Origin: Streptomyces niger
Lineage (GTDB): Bacteria > Actinomycetota > Actinomycetes > Streptomycetales > Streptomycetaceae
DNA length: 64,000 nt
Direction: 5' to 3'
NCBI RefSeq assembly: GCF_000718305.1
Contig: NZ_JOFQ01000001.1
Span: 682,001 to 746,000, forward strand
Shown here: in pieces, positions 9,309 through 17,116 of the stretch
Layout: each line of letters opens with the position of its first letter
Position numbering within the stretch: the first letter of the stretch is position 1
The notes under the pieces: model-generated
What the model saw: only the letters and a program-made list of their open reading frames with translations
What the model was told of the DNA's origin: nothing
Database searches by the model: none
Made by a program: the position numbers and the translations under genes

Positions 9309-9380
9309 GACGCACCGTCAACGTCGCACCGCCGCCGCCCCCGTCCCCGTTTCGCCCCCGCCGCCGCTTCGGCGCGCGTA

Positions 9381-9398
9381 CTCTACAAATCTGTAGAG
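9381..9398. promoter_or_regulatory. palindromic candidate operator upstream of a GNAT gene
   Basis: CTCTACA and TGTAGAG form a perfect 7-bp inverted repeat separated by AATC. It sits about 40 bp before the start of the acetyltransferase gene in otherwise GC-rich sequence. The TACA/TGTA core resembles BlaI/CopY-type half sites, but the 4-bp spacer differs. The regulator is unknown. Confidence 0.4.
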
Positions 9399-9437
9399 GA
9401 CGAGGGCGGCGGTGCGGCCGGAGGGCGGAGGTGGGCG

Positions 9438-9875
9438 ATGGCGTCACACGGGGTGCCCCCGCGGCGGCTGCCGCCGCTGCGTGGCGGGCCGGTGCCGGAC
9501 GCGGCCTCCGTCAGCTATCGGCAGGCCGGGCCCATGTCGCCGGCCGGGCGCCGGGAGATCGGGATGTGGGACGCGGCGGGGCGGTCCGTGGGCCGGCTGG
9601 ACTACCAGCTGTGCCACGAGTGCCGGCGCGGCTGGATCCGCAACATCGCCGTGGCCGAACACTGGCGCGGCCACGGCCTGGCCCGCGAGGCGCTGCACCG
9701 CGCACTCGCCCCGGCCGCTGCCTACCGCTGGTACACCTCCCGGCAGACCGCGGACGGCCGCCGGTTCTTCGCGGCGATGACCGAGGAGACCGCCGTGGCC
9801 TTCCCGGCCCCGTTCCTCGCGCGCGGCGCGCGCTGCCGCCACATGACGGGGCGTCGGCGCCGCGCCGCGCAGTGA
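9438..9875 (+). CDS. small GNAT-like acetyltransferase
   Basis: This 145-residue protein starts at ATG 9438 with GGAGGTGGGCG just upstream. The core IRNIAVAEHWRGHGLAREALHRAL is a GNAT motif A: a beta strand followed by the acetyl-CoA pyrophosphate loop RGHGLA. The domain ends early, with AYRWYTSRQTADGRRFFAAM in place of the last strand and helix. It is short for the family, as some Streptomyces GNATs are. The substrate is unknown. It converges with the molybdenum hydroxylase gene, leaving 10 bp between them. Confidence 0.75.
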   Translation: MASHGVPPRRLPPLRGGPVPDAASVSYRQAGPMSPAGRREIGMWDAAGRSVGRLDYQLCHECRRGWIRNIAVAEHWRGHGLAREALHRALAPAAAYRWYTSRQTADGRRFFAAMTEETAVAFPAPFLARGARCRHMTGRRRRAAQ

Positions 9876-9885
9876 GCGCGGGCGT

Positions 9886-12738
9886 TCACCGTTCCGTGGG
9901 AAGGTCCGTGGAAAGGCCCGCGGAAAGGTCCGCGGAAAGGCCGTCGAGGGCCTGCCACACGCGGTCGCGGGTCAGGGGGAGCGCGGTGAAGCGGACGCCT
10001 GTCGCGTCCCGTACCGCGTTGGTCAGGGCGGGCGGGACCGGGTTGAACGGGCTCTCGCTCATCGGTTTGGCGCCGAGCGGTCCGGTGGCGTCGGCCGTCG
10101 CGACGAAGTGCACCTCGGTACGGGGTACGTCCGCGAAGGCGGGCACGCGGTAGCGGCGGAAGGTGTCGGTGGTGACCGCGCCGTGCTCGTCGATGTCCAG
10201 GTGCTCGAAGAGGGTGACGCCCAGGGCCTGGGCCACGCCGCCCTCGACCTGGCCGCGGCACTGCAGCGGGTTCACCACCGTGCCCGCGTCGGCGGCGTGC
10301 ACGCTGCGCAGGACGCGGATCTCGCCGGTACCGGGGTCGACGGCGACCCGGAACCACTGCGCGTCGAAGGCGACCGAGCGCGGGAGCCCGTCGGACCGTC
10401 CGTCCGCGGCCAGTTCCCGCCCGGCTGCGCGGGCTTCCGCGTGCAGGGCGCTGAGCGGTACCCGCCGGTCGCCGGCGACCACCGCGCCCTCCGTGAGGCG
10501 GCAGTCGGCGGCCGGCACCCCCAGGTGCGGTGCGGCGGCCGCGCGGATCGCGTCGGCGAGGGCCCGTGCGGCGCGCTGTGCCGCCTTGCCCGCGACCACC
10601 GTGCCGGTGGAGCCGAAGGTGCCGGTGTCGTGCGGCACCAGGTCGGTGTCGGCCTGACGCACGGTCACCCGCGTGCTGCTCGTGCCGAGTTCGGCGGCGG
10701 CGAGTTGTTGGTGGACGGTGGTGGCGCCGTTGCCGCACTCCGGGGTGCCGACGGCGAGGACGTACGTGCCGTCCGCGCTCAGGGTGGCGCGGGCCGTGGC
10801 GTGGTGGCCGCCGGGTGGGCCGCCGGCGAGCATCGACAGGGCGGTGCCTTCGCCGGACAGCCAGCCGTCGGGGGCGGGTGGCGCGGGTTCGGCGCGGGCC
10901 CGGCGGACGGCCTCCAGGCACTGGTCCAGGCCGTAGCCGGCGAGGCGGACGTCCGCCGCTTCGCCGGCCGGGGAGCGCAGGGGGTCGTCGGGGCCGATGA
11001 CGTTCTTCGCGCGGAATTCCAGGGGGTCCAGGCCGAGGCGGCGGGCGAGTTCGTCGAGGGCGGACTCGACGGCGAAGACCGCCTGGCCGAGGCCGTAGCC
11101 GCGGTAGGCGCCGGCGGGGACGGTGTGGGTGAGGACGACGCAGCCGTCGACGCGTGTGTTCGGGCAGCGGTAGAGGGCGAGTGACTCGTCGCAGGCGCGG
11201 CGGAGTACGGCCGCGCCGTGGTTGCCGTACGCGCCGGTGTCGGCGACGAGGCGCAGGCGGAGTGCGGTGAGGGTACCGTCGCGGCGGGCGCCGGCGGTGA
11301 CGTGGACGGTGAACGGGTGGCGGGTGGTCGCCGCGTGGAAGGTTTCGGTGCGGGTGTGCGCCAGCTTTACCGGGCGGCGGAGTCGTAGAGCGGCGAGGAC
11401 GACGATGTCCTCGACGAGCAGCTCCTGTTTGCCGCCGAAGCCACCGCCGATGCGGCCGGTGACGACGCGGAGGGCCTGGGGTGCCAGGCCGAAGAGGGTG
11501 CACAGGGTGCGGCGGGCCAGGAAAGGGGTCTGGGTGCTGGACCGGACGACCAGCCGCCGTCCCTCGGCCGCCGGCCCGCCGGTGTCCTCGGGCGCGCCGT
11601 CGGGGGTGTCCTCGAACCAGGCGAGTGCGGCGTGCGTTTCCAGCCCGGCGTGTTGGACGCGCTGGGTGCGGAAGGTCTCCTCGTACACCACGTCGGCTTC
11701 GGCGAGTCCGGCGGCGATGTCGCCGGTCCCGCCGTGGACCTCGGCGACGATGTTCCGTTGCGGCCGGGCGATGCGCGAGGTGCGCGGGTCCTTGTCGTGC
11801 ACGACGGGCGCGCCGGGGCGCAGGGCGGCCTCGGGGTCGAGGACGGCGGGCAGTACCTCGTATGTCACGCGGATGCGGCGGCAGCCTTCTTCGGCCGCCG
11901 CCTCGGTGTCGGCGACGACGGCGGCGACCCGTTGGCCGACGTGGCGCACGGTGTCGTCCAGGACGCGGGTGTCGGCGGGGTCCTCCTCGGAGTGTTCGTG
12001 GCAGGCGCTGGAGTAGTGGTGTGCGGGTGCGTCGTGGTGGGTGAGGACGGCGTGCACGCCCGGCACCTGGAGCGCGTCGGCGGTGTCGATGGCGGTGATC
12101 CGGGCGTGTGCGTGCGGTGAGCGGAGCAGGGCGAGGTGGAGCAGTCCCGGTACGTCGACGTCGAGGGTGTAGCGGGCGGTGCCGGTGACGATGCGGTGGC
12201 CGGCCGGGTCCTGGAGGCTGCGGCCGGCGGCCGGTCCGGGGGCCGGGTCCTCGGTGTGGCGTACGCCGTGCAGGGCGTCCTCGATGGCGCGGTAGCCGGT
12301 GCAGCGGCAGAGGTTGCCTTTGAGGGCGCGGGGCAGGTCGGCGCGGTGGGTGTCGTCGAGGGCGGCGGCGGTCATCAGGAAGCCGGGGGTGCAGTAGCCG
12401 CACTGGTAGCCCTGTGCGTCGAGGAAGGCGCGTTGGACGGGGTGGAGTTCGCCGTCCGGTGCGGCGAGCCCCTCGACGGTGGTGACGGAGCGGCCGTCGG
12501 CGCGGAAGGCGGGGTAGAGGCAGCTGTGCACGGGGTCGCCGTCGACGTGCACGGTGCAGGCCCCGCAGTCCCCCGCGTCGCAGCCTTTCTTCACTCCGTA
12601 CCAGCCGTGTTCTCGCAGGTAGGAGCGGAGGCACTGGCCGGGGCGCGGCGCGGTGTCGTGGTGGCGTCCGTTGACGCGGGTGCGGAAGCCCATGGGCGGG
12701 GGTGGTTCGCCTGCCGACGGTGGCACGGTCTCCAGCAT
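9886..12738 (-). CDS. xanthine dehydrogenase/aldehyde oxidase-family molybdenum hydroxylase with fused [2Fe-2S] domain
   Basis: This 950-residue protein fuses two usually separate subunits. Residues 17 to about 165 are the small iron-sulfur subunit: a plant-type ferredoxin cluster (Cys53, 58, 61 and 73 in CDAGDCGAC...HSC) and a second helical cluster (CGYCTPGF...NLCRCTGY). From about residue 170 to the end is the molybdopterin-cytosine-dinucleotide large subunit, with RIGGGFGGKQ, PAGAYRGYGLGQ, and CRGQVEGGVAQALG. The catalytic glutamate region reads KPMSESPFNPVPPAL instead of the usual KxxGEP, so Glu is kept but its preceding Gly is Ser. No FAD (CoxM-type) subunit lies nearby. Substrate is unknown: a purine, aldehyde or N-heterocycle. 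The start is uncertain; an ATG at 12693 is an alternative. Confidence 0.85.
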   Translation of the reverse strand: MLETVPPSAGEPPPPMGFRTRVNGRHHDTAPRPGQCLRSYLREHGWYGVKKGCDAGDCGACTVHVDGDPVHSCLYPAFRADGRSVTTVEGLAAPDGELHPVQRAFLDAQGYQCGYCTPGFLMTAAALDDTHRADLPRALKGNLCRCTGYRAIEDALHGVRHTEDPAPGPAAGRSLQDPAGHRIVTGTARYTLDVDVPGLLHLALLRSPHAHARITAIDTADALQVPGVHAVLTHHDAPAHHYSSACHEHSEEDPADTRVLDDTVRHVGQRVAAVVADTEAAAEEGCRRIRVTYEVLPAVLDPEAALRPGAPVVHDKDPRTSRIARPQRNIVAEVHGGTGDIAAGLAEADVVYEETFRTQRVQHAGLETHAALAWFEDTPDGAPEDTGGPAAEGRRLVVRSSTQTPFLARRTLCTLFGLAPQALRVVTGRIGGGFGGKQELLVEDIVVLAALRLRRPVKLAHTRTETFHAATTRHPFTVHVTAGARRDGTLTALRLRLVADTGAYGNHGAAVLRRACDESLALYRCPNTRVDGCVVLTHTVPAGAYRGYGLGQAVFAVESALDELARRLGLDPLEFRAKNVIGPDDPLRSPAGEAADVRLAGYGLDQCLEAVRRARAEPAPPAPDGWLSGEGTALSMLAGGPPGGHHATARATLSADGTYVLAVGTPECGNGATTVHQQLAAAELGTSSTRVTVRQADTDLVPHDTGTFGSTGTVVAGKAAQRAARALADAIRAAAAPHLGVPAADCRLTEGAVVAGDRRVPLSALHAEARAAGRELAADGRSDGLPRSVAFDAQWFRVAVDPGTGEIRVLRSVHAADAGTVVNPLQCRGQVEGGVAQALGVTLFEHLDIDEHGAVTTDTFRRYRVPAFADVPRTEVHFVATADATGPLGAKPMSESPFNPVPPALTNAVRDATGVRFTALPLTRDRVWQALDGLSADLSAGLSTDLPTER

Positions 12739-12780
12739 AGCGAGCAGGGGCGGTGGGGCGGGGCGGCGTGCCGGTGGGTT

Positions 12781-13368
12781 TCAGATGTGGTGGCGTCCCC
12801 ACCGGGGCCCTATCCGGGCCCATTCGCGCTCCCAGCCGGCGAGCCGTACGCGGTCCAGGTAGCGGCGGCCGCCCCAGCGGACGGCCAGGACGGCGAGGCC
12901 GAGTGCCATGCCGGTGCCGAGGCCGGCGGCGACGCCGTCGTCGGCGGCTTGGGCGGTGGTCATGGGCGGGTCGGCGAGGCGTCCGTCGGGGTGGGTCCAC
13001 ACGGGGACGGCGGCGCCTTTGCGGGTGCCGGGTTCGACGTCGACGGTGCCGGTGTGGCGGCGGCCGTCGGGGCCGGTCCAGCGGACCTTGGCCGGTACCC
13101 GGTCGATGCCGGCGGCGAAGCCGGTGGTCGAGGGGTCGGCCGGTACGGGTTCGAGGAGGCGGCCGGTCAACGTGCGGCGTTCGGCGAGCTGTTCCGCGCG
13201 TTCGGTGCGCTGGCTGCCGTAGGTGGCGAGGCCGGCGGAGAGGCCGGCGGCCGGTACGCCGAGGATCAGGGCGAGGGCCGTGAGCAGGCCGAGCCAGGCG
13301 TCCAGCACGTCCCACCGGCGGCGCAGCGGGCACCGCCGCCACCGCCATCGCCCGCCGATGTGCTGCAT
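12781..13368 (-). CDS. Rv1733c-family membrane protein
   Basis: This 195-residue protein has two transmembrane helices (LDAWLGLLTALALILGVPAAGL near the N terminus and a second around VAAGLGTGMALGLAVLAVRW). They flank an extracytoplasmic domain that includes VRWTGPDGRRHTGTVDVEP and VPVWTHPDGRL. The C-terminal WEREWARIGPRWGRH is typical of the Rv1733c family, which is abundant in streptomycetes. Function is unknown; the mycobacterial member is a dormancy-associated antigen. It lies 42 bp upstream of the molybdenum hydroxylase on the same strand, but a functional link is not evident. Confidence 0.8.
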   Translation of the reverse strand: MQHIGGRWRWRRCPLRRRWDVLDAWLGLLTALALILGVPAAGLSAGLATYGSQRTERAEQLAERRTLTGRLLEPVPADPSTTGFAAGIDRVPAKVRWTGPDGRRHTGTVDVEPGTRKGAAVPVWTHPDGRLADPPMTTAQAADDGVAAGLGTGMALGLAVLAVRWGGRRYLDRVRLAGWEREWARIGPRWGRHHI

Positions 13369-13659
13369 GGCTGTCGCCTCTCTCGGCTCGTCGCGCTCCC
13401 TCTTCTCTCCGCTCCCCCGTGTCGCTCTGTAGTCCGGCTACCCCCATTTCGGCGGAAGGTGCCGGCCGGGAGGCGGGGAATGCGCACATGAGTGCGTTAT
13501 TGCTCACGTTTCGGCCGCCGAGTGGCCCTGTCAGCAGGCTAGCCCGTCCCGGGGCGTCGTGCCGGAGCCGGGATCGCGGGCGTGGTTTACGGGGTCGGGG
13601 CGCCGGTACCCGTACTGCCAGAGATTCGAACGCGAGAACGCACGGAGAGGACAGTGGTG

Positions 13660-14505
13660 ATGACCACGAGTCCGGAAGTGGACCCTCCGTATGCCCCGGT
13701 CGGCGGGCCCCTCCATGCGCACGGTGTCGTGCGAAAAGGGTTCCGGCCCCGGCCGGGACTGGTCGGGGTCGGTGGCGGGGCCGTGGTCGCGGTGGCGGAA
13801 GGATCGCTGGCCGCGCTGGTGTCGGTGCCGTGCGGCCCGGGCGGAGCGTGGGGGTCGTACGGTCCCCATGAGGCGCTGGATGCCACGGACATGTCGGCCT
13901 CCGAATGGGCGGCGCAGGCCGCCGATGCGCACCGCAGGATCGTCGACGAGGCGGCCACCGCGGTCTGCGTCCTGCCGCTGCACATGGGTACCGTCCACGG
14001 GGACGAGGAGCAGGTGCGCCGAGCCCTCGCCGCGCGCGCCGAGCTGTACGAGCGGCTGCTGACGCGGCTGGACGGGCGGTCGGAGTGGGGCGTGAAGGCG
14101 TACGCGGGTGACGCGGAGGGGGACGACGGCCGGGCCGTGACGGACGGCGCCGGCGAGCCCGTGGACAAGCTGGCGCGGACGGCACACCATGCGCTGGCGG
14201 ACGTCTCCGAGTGCAGCCGGGTGCACCATCCGCGGGACGCCTGCCCGCCGGGTGCGCTGCCGGGCGCGGCCGCCTGCTGTGCCACCTCCGCGTACTGGAC
14301 CTCGCCCATCTCCGGGGCGCCGTATCCGCACGGCCGGAACCTGCTGGACAGCGCGTATCTGGTGCACCGGGAGGCGGCGGGCGCCTTCGCCGAGACGGTC
14401 GGCGGGGTGGTCGCCCGCTGTCCGGAGCTGCACATCGAACTGACCGGCCCGTGGGCGCCGTACTCCTTCGCCGATCCGGGCGGCCTGTCCGCCCTCTCGG
14501 GCTGA
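13660..14505 (+). CDS. GvpL/GvpF-family gas vesicle-type protein (orphan)
   Basis: This 281-residue protein starts at ATG 13660, preceded by GGAGAGG. Family marks are the EWGVKAYAGDAE segment in the middle and ELTGPWAPYSF near the C terminus, the classic GvpL/F signature, with an alpha-helical C-terminal half. In gas-vesicle clusters these proteins help assembly of the GvpA shell. None of the other gvp genes (gvpA, J, K, N, S) occurs within this window, so the protein is either recruited for another role or works with a distant cluster. A cysteine-rich insertion (PPGALPGAAACCATSAYW) is unusual. A strong hairpin follows the stop. Confidence 0.82.
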   Translation: MTTSPEVDPPYAPVGGPLHAHGVVRKGFRPRPGLVGVGGGAVVAVAEGSLAALVSVPCGPGGAWGSYGPHEALDATDMSASEWAAQAADAHRRIVDEAATAVCVLPLHMGTVHGDEEQVRRALAARAELYERLLTRLDGRSEWGVKAYAGDAEGDDGRAVTDGAGEPVDKLARTAHHALADVSECSRVHHPRDACPPGALPGAAACCATSAYWTSPISGAPYPHGRNLLDSAYLVHREAAGAFAETVGGVVARCPELHIELTGPWAPYSFADPGGLSALSG

Positions 14506-14541
14506 GCGCCGCCACCGGACCGTGGCCGGTGGGCGGCGGCG
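14506..14541 (+). terminator. hairpin terminator after the GvpL/F gene
   Basis: GCGCCGCCACCGG (14506-14518) pairs with CCGGT plus GGCGGC further right, with one bulged G. It lies directly after the stop and has no T-run. Confidence 0.6.
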
Positions 14542-14648
14542 CGGTGCCTGTCCGGTTCGCTCCGGCCAGGCGGAGTCCCGGGTCGTGGTGACGAAGTCGC
14601 CGCGGCGGAAGCCGGGCACGAAGTGCTCCAGGGGCGGGTCCGGTCTCG

Positions 14649-15467
14649 TCAGGAGCCGCCGCGGACCGTCGTCACCGGCACGCCGAGGTCGCGCATGCGG
14701 CGGAGTTCGGTGACCGGCAGGGCGTCGTCGACGAGGACGGTGTCGAAGTCGGTGAGCGGGGCCAGCGCGTAGATGCCCCGGCGGGTGAACTTGGTGTGGT
14801 CCACCAGCAGCACCCGGCGCGCGGCCCGCTCCATCAGTGCCCGCTTGACCTGCACCGTCTCCTGCGACTGGTGGTAGCAGGTGTCACCGGTGACGGCCGT
14901 GGTGGACAGGAACAGCACGTCCGCGCGGAAGGAGCGGACCGCCTCCGCCGTGTGCGGGCCGAGGAACGCGTCGTACGCCGGGTAGTAGGCGCCGCCCAGC
15001 GCGAGCAGGCTGATGCCGGGCTCGCCCGCCAGCAGCTTGATGACGGGCAGGAAGTTGCTGATGACGGTGAGCGGGCCGCGCTCGGTGAGGTGCTGGGCGA
15101 GCGCGAGGCAGGTCGTGGACTCGTCGATCATGACGGTCTGGCCGGGGGTCAGCTGCCGGAGGGCGGCCCGCGCGAGCCGGTGCTTGGTCGTGCGCATGGC
15201 TGCCATGCGCTCGCTGAGATCGCCGTGGAAGAGCAGTGACGGCAGCGAGGAGGCGCCGCCGCGCACCTTCCGCAGCCAGCCCTGCGCCTGGAGGACGTCC
15301 AGGTCGCGGTGGATGGTCATGATGCTGACCGCGTACTCCTTCGCGAGGTCGGCGGTGCGGACGAAGCCCTCGGCGGCGACCCGTTCGCGGATGCGCTGCT
15401 GACGGTCGTGCTGGATGTCCTCCCGCCGCGCGGCGCCGCCGGGCGCGCTGCCGTGCTCCTCGGTCAC
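14649..15467 (-). CDS. DeoR/GlpR-family transcriptional regulator
   Basis: This 272-residue regulator has an N-terminal DeoR winged helix-turn-helix (QQRIRERVAAEGFVRTADLAKEYAVSIMTIHRDLDVLQAQGWLRKVRGGA, residues 23-72). The C-terminal sugar-phosphate-binding DeoRC domain carries the DESTTCLALAQ loop, LGGAYYPAYDAFLGP, and the VLLVDHTKFTRRG signature. Proteins of this family usually repress sugar or polyol catabolic genes until a phosphorylated intermediate binds. It is divergent from the MFS-kinase operon across a 311-bp region, so it very probably controls that operon and itself. Confidence 0.93.
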   Translation of the reverse strand: MTEEHGSAPGGAARREDIQHDRQQRIRERVAAEGFVRTADLAKEYAVSIMTIHRDLDVLQAQGWLRKVRGGASSLPSLLFHGDLSERMAAMRTTKHRLARAALRQLTPGQTVMIDESTTCLALAQHLTERGPLTVISNFLPVIKLLAGEPGISLLALGGAYYPAYDAFLGPHTAEAVRSFRADVLFLSTTAVTGDTCYHQSQETVQVKRALMERAARRVLLVDHTKFTRRGIYALAPLTDFDTVLVDDALPVTELRRMRDLGVPVTTVRGGS

Positions 15468-15488
15468 TGCGGGAACCTCCCGTTGATT

Positions 15489-15507
15489 TCACACGGATGT
15501 CACACGG
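15489..15507. promoter_or_regulatory. direct repeats in the deoR/MFS intergenic region
   Basis: TCACACGG occurs at 15489-15496 and 15500-15507, 11 bp apart, and a near copy TCACACCG lies at 15551-15558. DeoR-family regulators often bind direct repeats at such one-turn spacing. The rest of the 311-bp region (15468-15778) holds no convincing gene, only the two divergent promoters. Confidence 0.35.
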
Positions 15508-15778
15508 CAAAGCTGCGCCCGCGCCCCAGGTCAACGGGGAAATGCCGAGCTCACACCGCATTGCCGCCATGTTAAGCCCGCGGTGCGGAGGCCCGCCGCC
15601 GGCGGATTTCACCCGGCGGCCCGGCCGGCTCGCGAGAGGTCGGCCGGCGGGCGTTGACCGGCTCGGCGCCGCCCGCGTTGCATCGGTGCCACACGGGCCC
15701 GGCCACGCCGGTCAGGGACGCGGGCGGCCCGTACCGCTGGACGATCCGTACCAGGGAAAATACGAGGGAAGAGGTGCC

Positions 15779-17113
15779 GTGGTGGCCAGTGACGCTCCCA
15801 CACCTGCCGGGCCGCCGGACGCCGGGCGGCGGCCGGCCTGGACCGAACGGCTCGGCATCCCGCACGGGCTCGCCTGGGGCTTCCTCGGCGTGCTCGTCTT
15901 CATGATCGGCGACGGCGTGGAGTCCGGGTACCTGTCGCCGTACCTGGCGCAGGAGGGCCTGTCGGCGCAGCGGGTGGCGATGCTGTTCACCGTGTACGGC
16001 ATCACCGCCTCCGTCGCCGCGTGGCTCTCCGGCGCGCTGTCGGACCTGTGGGGGCCGCGCCGGGTGATGATGGCCGGGTTCGGTGCCTGGATCGGCTTCC
16101 AGGTGCTCATGCTGGCGATCGCGGTGCCCTCGATGAACTATCCGCTGCTGCTCCTCAGCTACGGTCTGCGCGGCATCGGCTATCCGCTCTTCGCGTTCGG
16201 CTTCCTGGTGTGGATCGCGGCGACGGCGCCGGAGCGGCGGCTCGGCACGGCGGTCGGCTGGTTCTGGTTCGCGTTCACCGGCGGGCTGCCGACGCTCGGG
16301 TCGCTCGTCGCGAGTTTCCTCGTGCCGCAGGTCGGGGCCTACCGCACCCTGTGGTTCTCGCTCGGCCTGGTCGTCCTTGGCGGGCTGATCGCGCTGCTGC
16401 TGGTCCGCGAGCGGACCGGCTTCGCGCGGCTGGCGCCGGCCGGTGAGCGGCCCCTGGCCACGTTGTTCGGCAGCCTGGCGCTGCTCGGGCGCAATCCGCG
16501 GATCGGCGCGGGGGCCGTGGTCCGCATGATCAATACGGTGCCGGAGTTCGGCTTCCTGGTCTGCCTGCCGGCCTTCTTCACGCAGACGATCGGGCTGAGC
16601 CTGGCGCAGTGGCTGCGCCTGCTGTCCGTGATGTTCGCGGTCAACATCGTCTTCAACCTGGTGTTCGGTGCGCTCGGGGACCGGTTCGGCTGGCGGCGCA
16701 CGGTCGCCTGGTGCGGTGGCTTCGGCTGCACGGTCACCTCGCTGCTGCTGTACTACGTGCCGACCGCGCTCGGCGGGCAGTACGCGCTCTGCCTGCTGGT
16801 GGCGGGTCTGTTCGGCGCGACGCTGGCCGGGTACGTGCCGCTGTCCGCGCTGATGCCGTCGCTCGCCCCCGCGCACAAGGGCCAGGCGATGGCGGCGCTG
16901 AATCTGGGCGCCGGCGCCAGCACCTTCGTCGGTCCGGCGCTGGTCGCGGTCTTCCTCGGGCCGCTCGGTGTGCAGGGCGTCATCTGGATCTTCGCCGGTC
17001 TGTACGCGCTGAGCGGGGTGCTGGCCCTCTGGCTGCGCACGCCCGCCGAACGCGACGCTCGGCCCCACGCACCCGCCACCCCGGCAGCCGTCGGCGCCAC
17101 CGAAGGAGTGTGA
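15779..17113 (+). CDS. MFS transporter, polyol-transporter type (RbtT/DalT-like)
   Basis: This is a 444-residue, twelve-helix major facilitator protein. The start is GTG 15779 (or the adjacent GTG 15782) after GAGGGAAGAGG. The first helix region GIPHGLAWGFLGVLVFMIGDGVESGYLSPYL resembles the pentitol and sucrose MFS group, and the loop 2-3 signature GALSDLWGPRRVM is present. The second half has FGALGDRFGWRRT in the corresponding loop. It is the first gene of a tightly packed operon; the next starts 3 bp after its stop. It probably imports the polyol or sugar phosphorylated by the downstream kinases; the substrate itself is not determined. Confidence 0.85.
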   Translation: MVASDAPTPAGPPDAGRRPAWTERLGIPHGLAWGFLGVLVFMIGDGVESGYLSPYLAQEGLSAQRVAMLFTVYGITASVAAWLSGALSDLWGPRRVMMAGFGAWIGFQVLMLAIAVPSMNYPLLLLSYGLRGIGYPLFAFGFLVWIAATAPERRLGTAVGWFWFAFTGGLPTLGSLVASFLVPQVGAYRTLWFSLGLVVLGGLIALLLVRERTGFARLAPAGERPLATLFGSLALLGRNPRIGAGAVVRMINTVPEFGFLVCLPAFFTQTIGLSLAQWLRLLSVMFAVNIVFNLVFGALGDRFGWRRTVAWCGGFGCTVTSLLLYYVPTALGGQYALCLLVAGLFGATLAGYVPLSALMPSLAPAHKGQAMAALNLGAGASTFVGPALVAVFLGPLGVQGVIWIFAGLYALSGVLALWLRTPAERDARPHAPATPAAVGATEGV

Positions 17114-17116
17114 CCC

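Noticed and set aside
13621..13640. tRNA-like TTCGAA loop
   Set aside because: The acceptor, D and anticodon arms could not be placed around it; it is the leader of the GvpL/F gene.
9722..14515. A 4.8-kb open frame on the minus strand
   Set aside because: It is Arg/Pro/Gly-rich, has no family motifs and overlaps real genes in another frame. Such frames are common artefacts of very high GC content.
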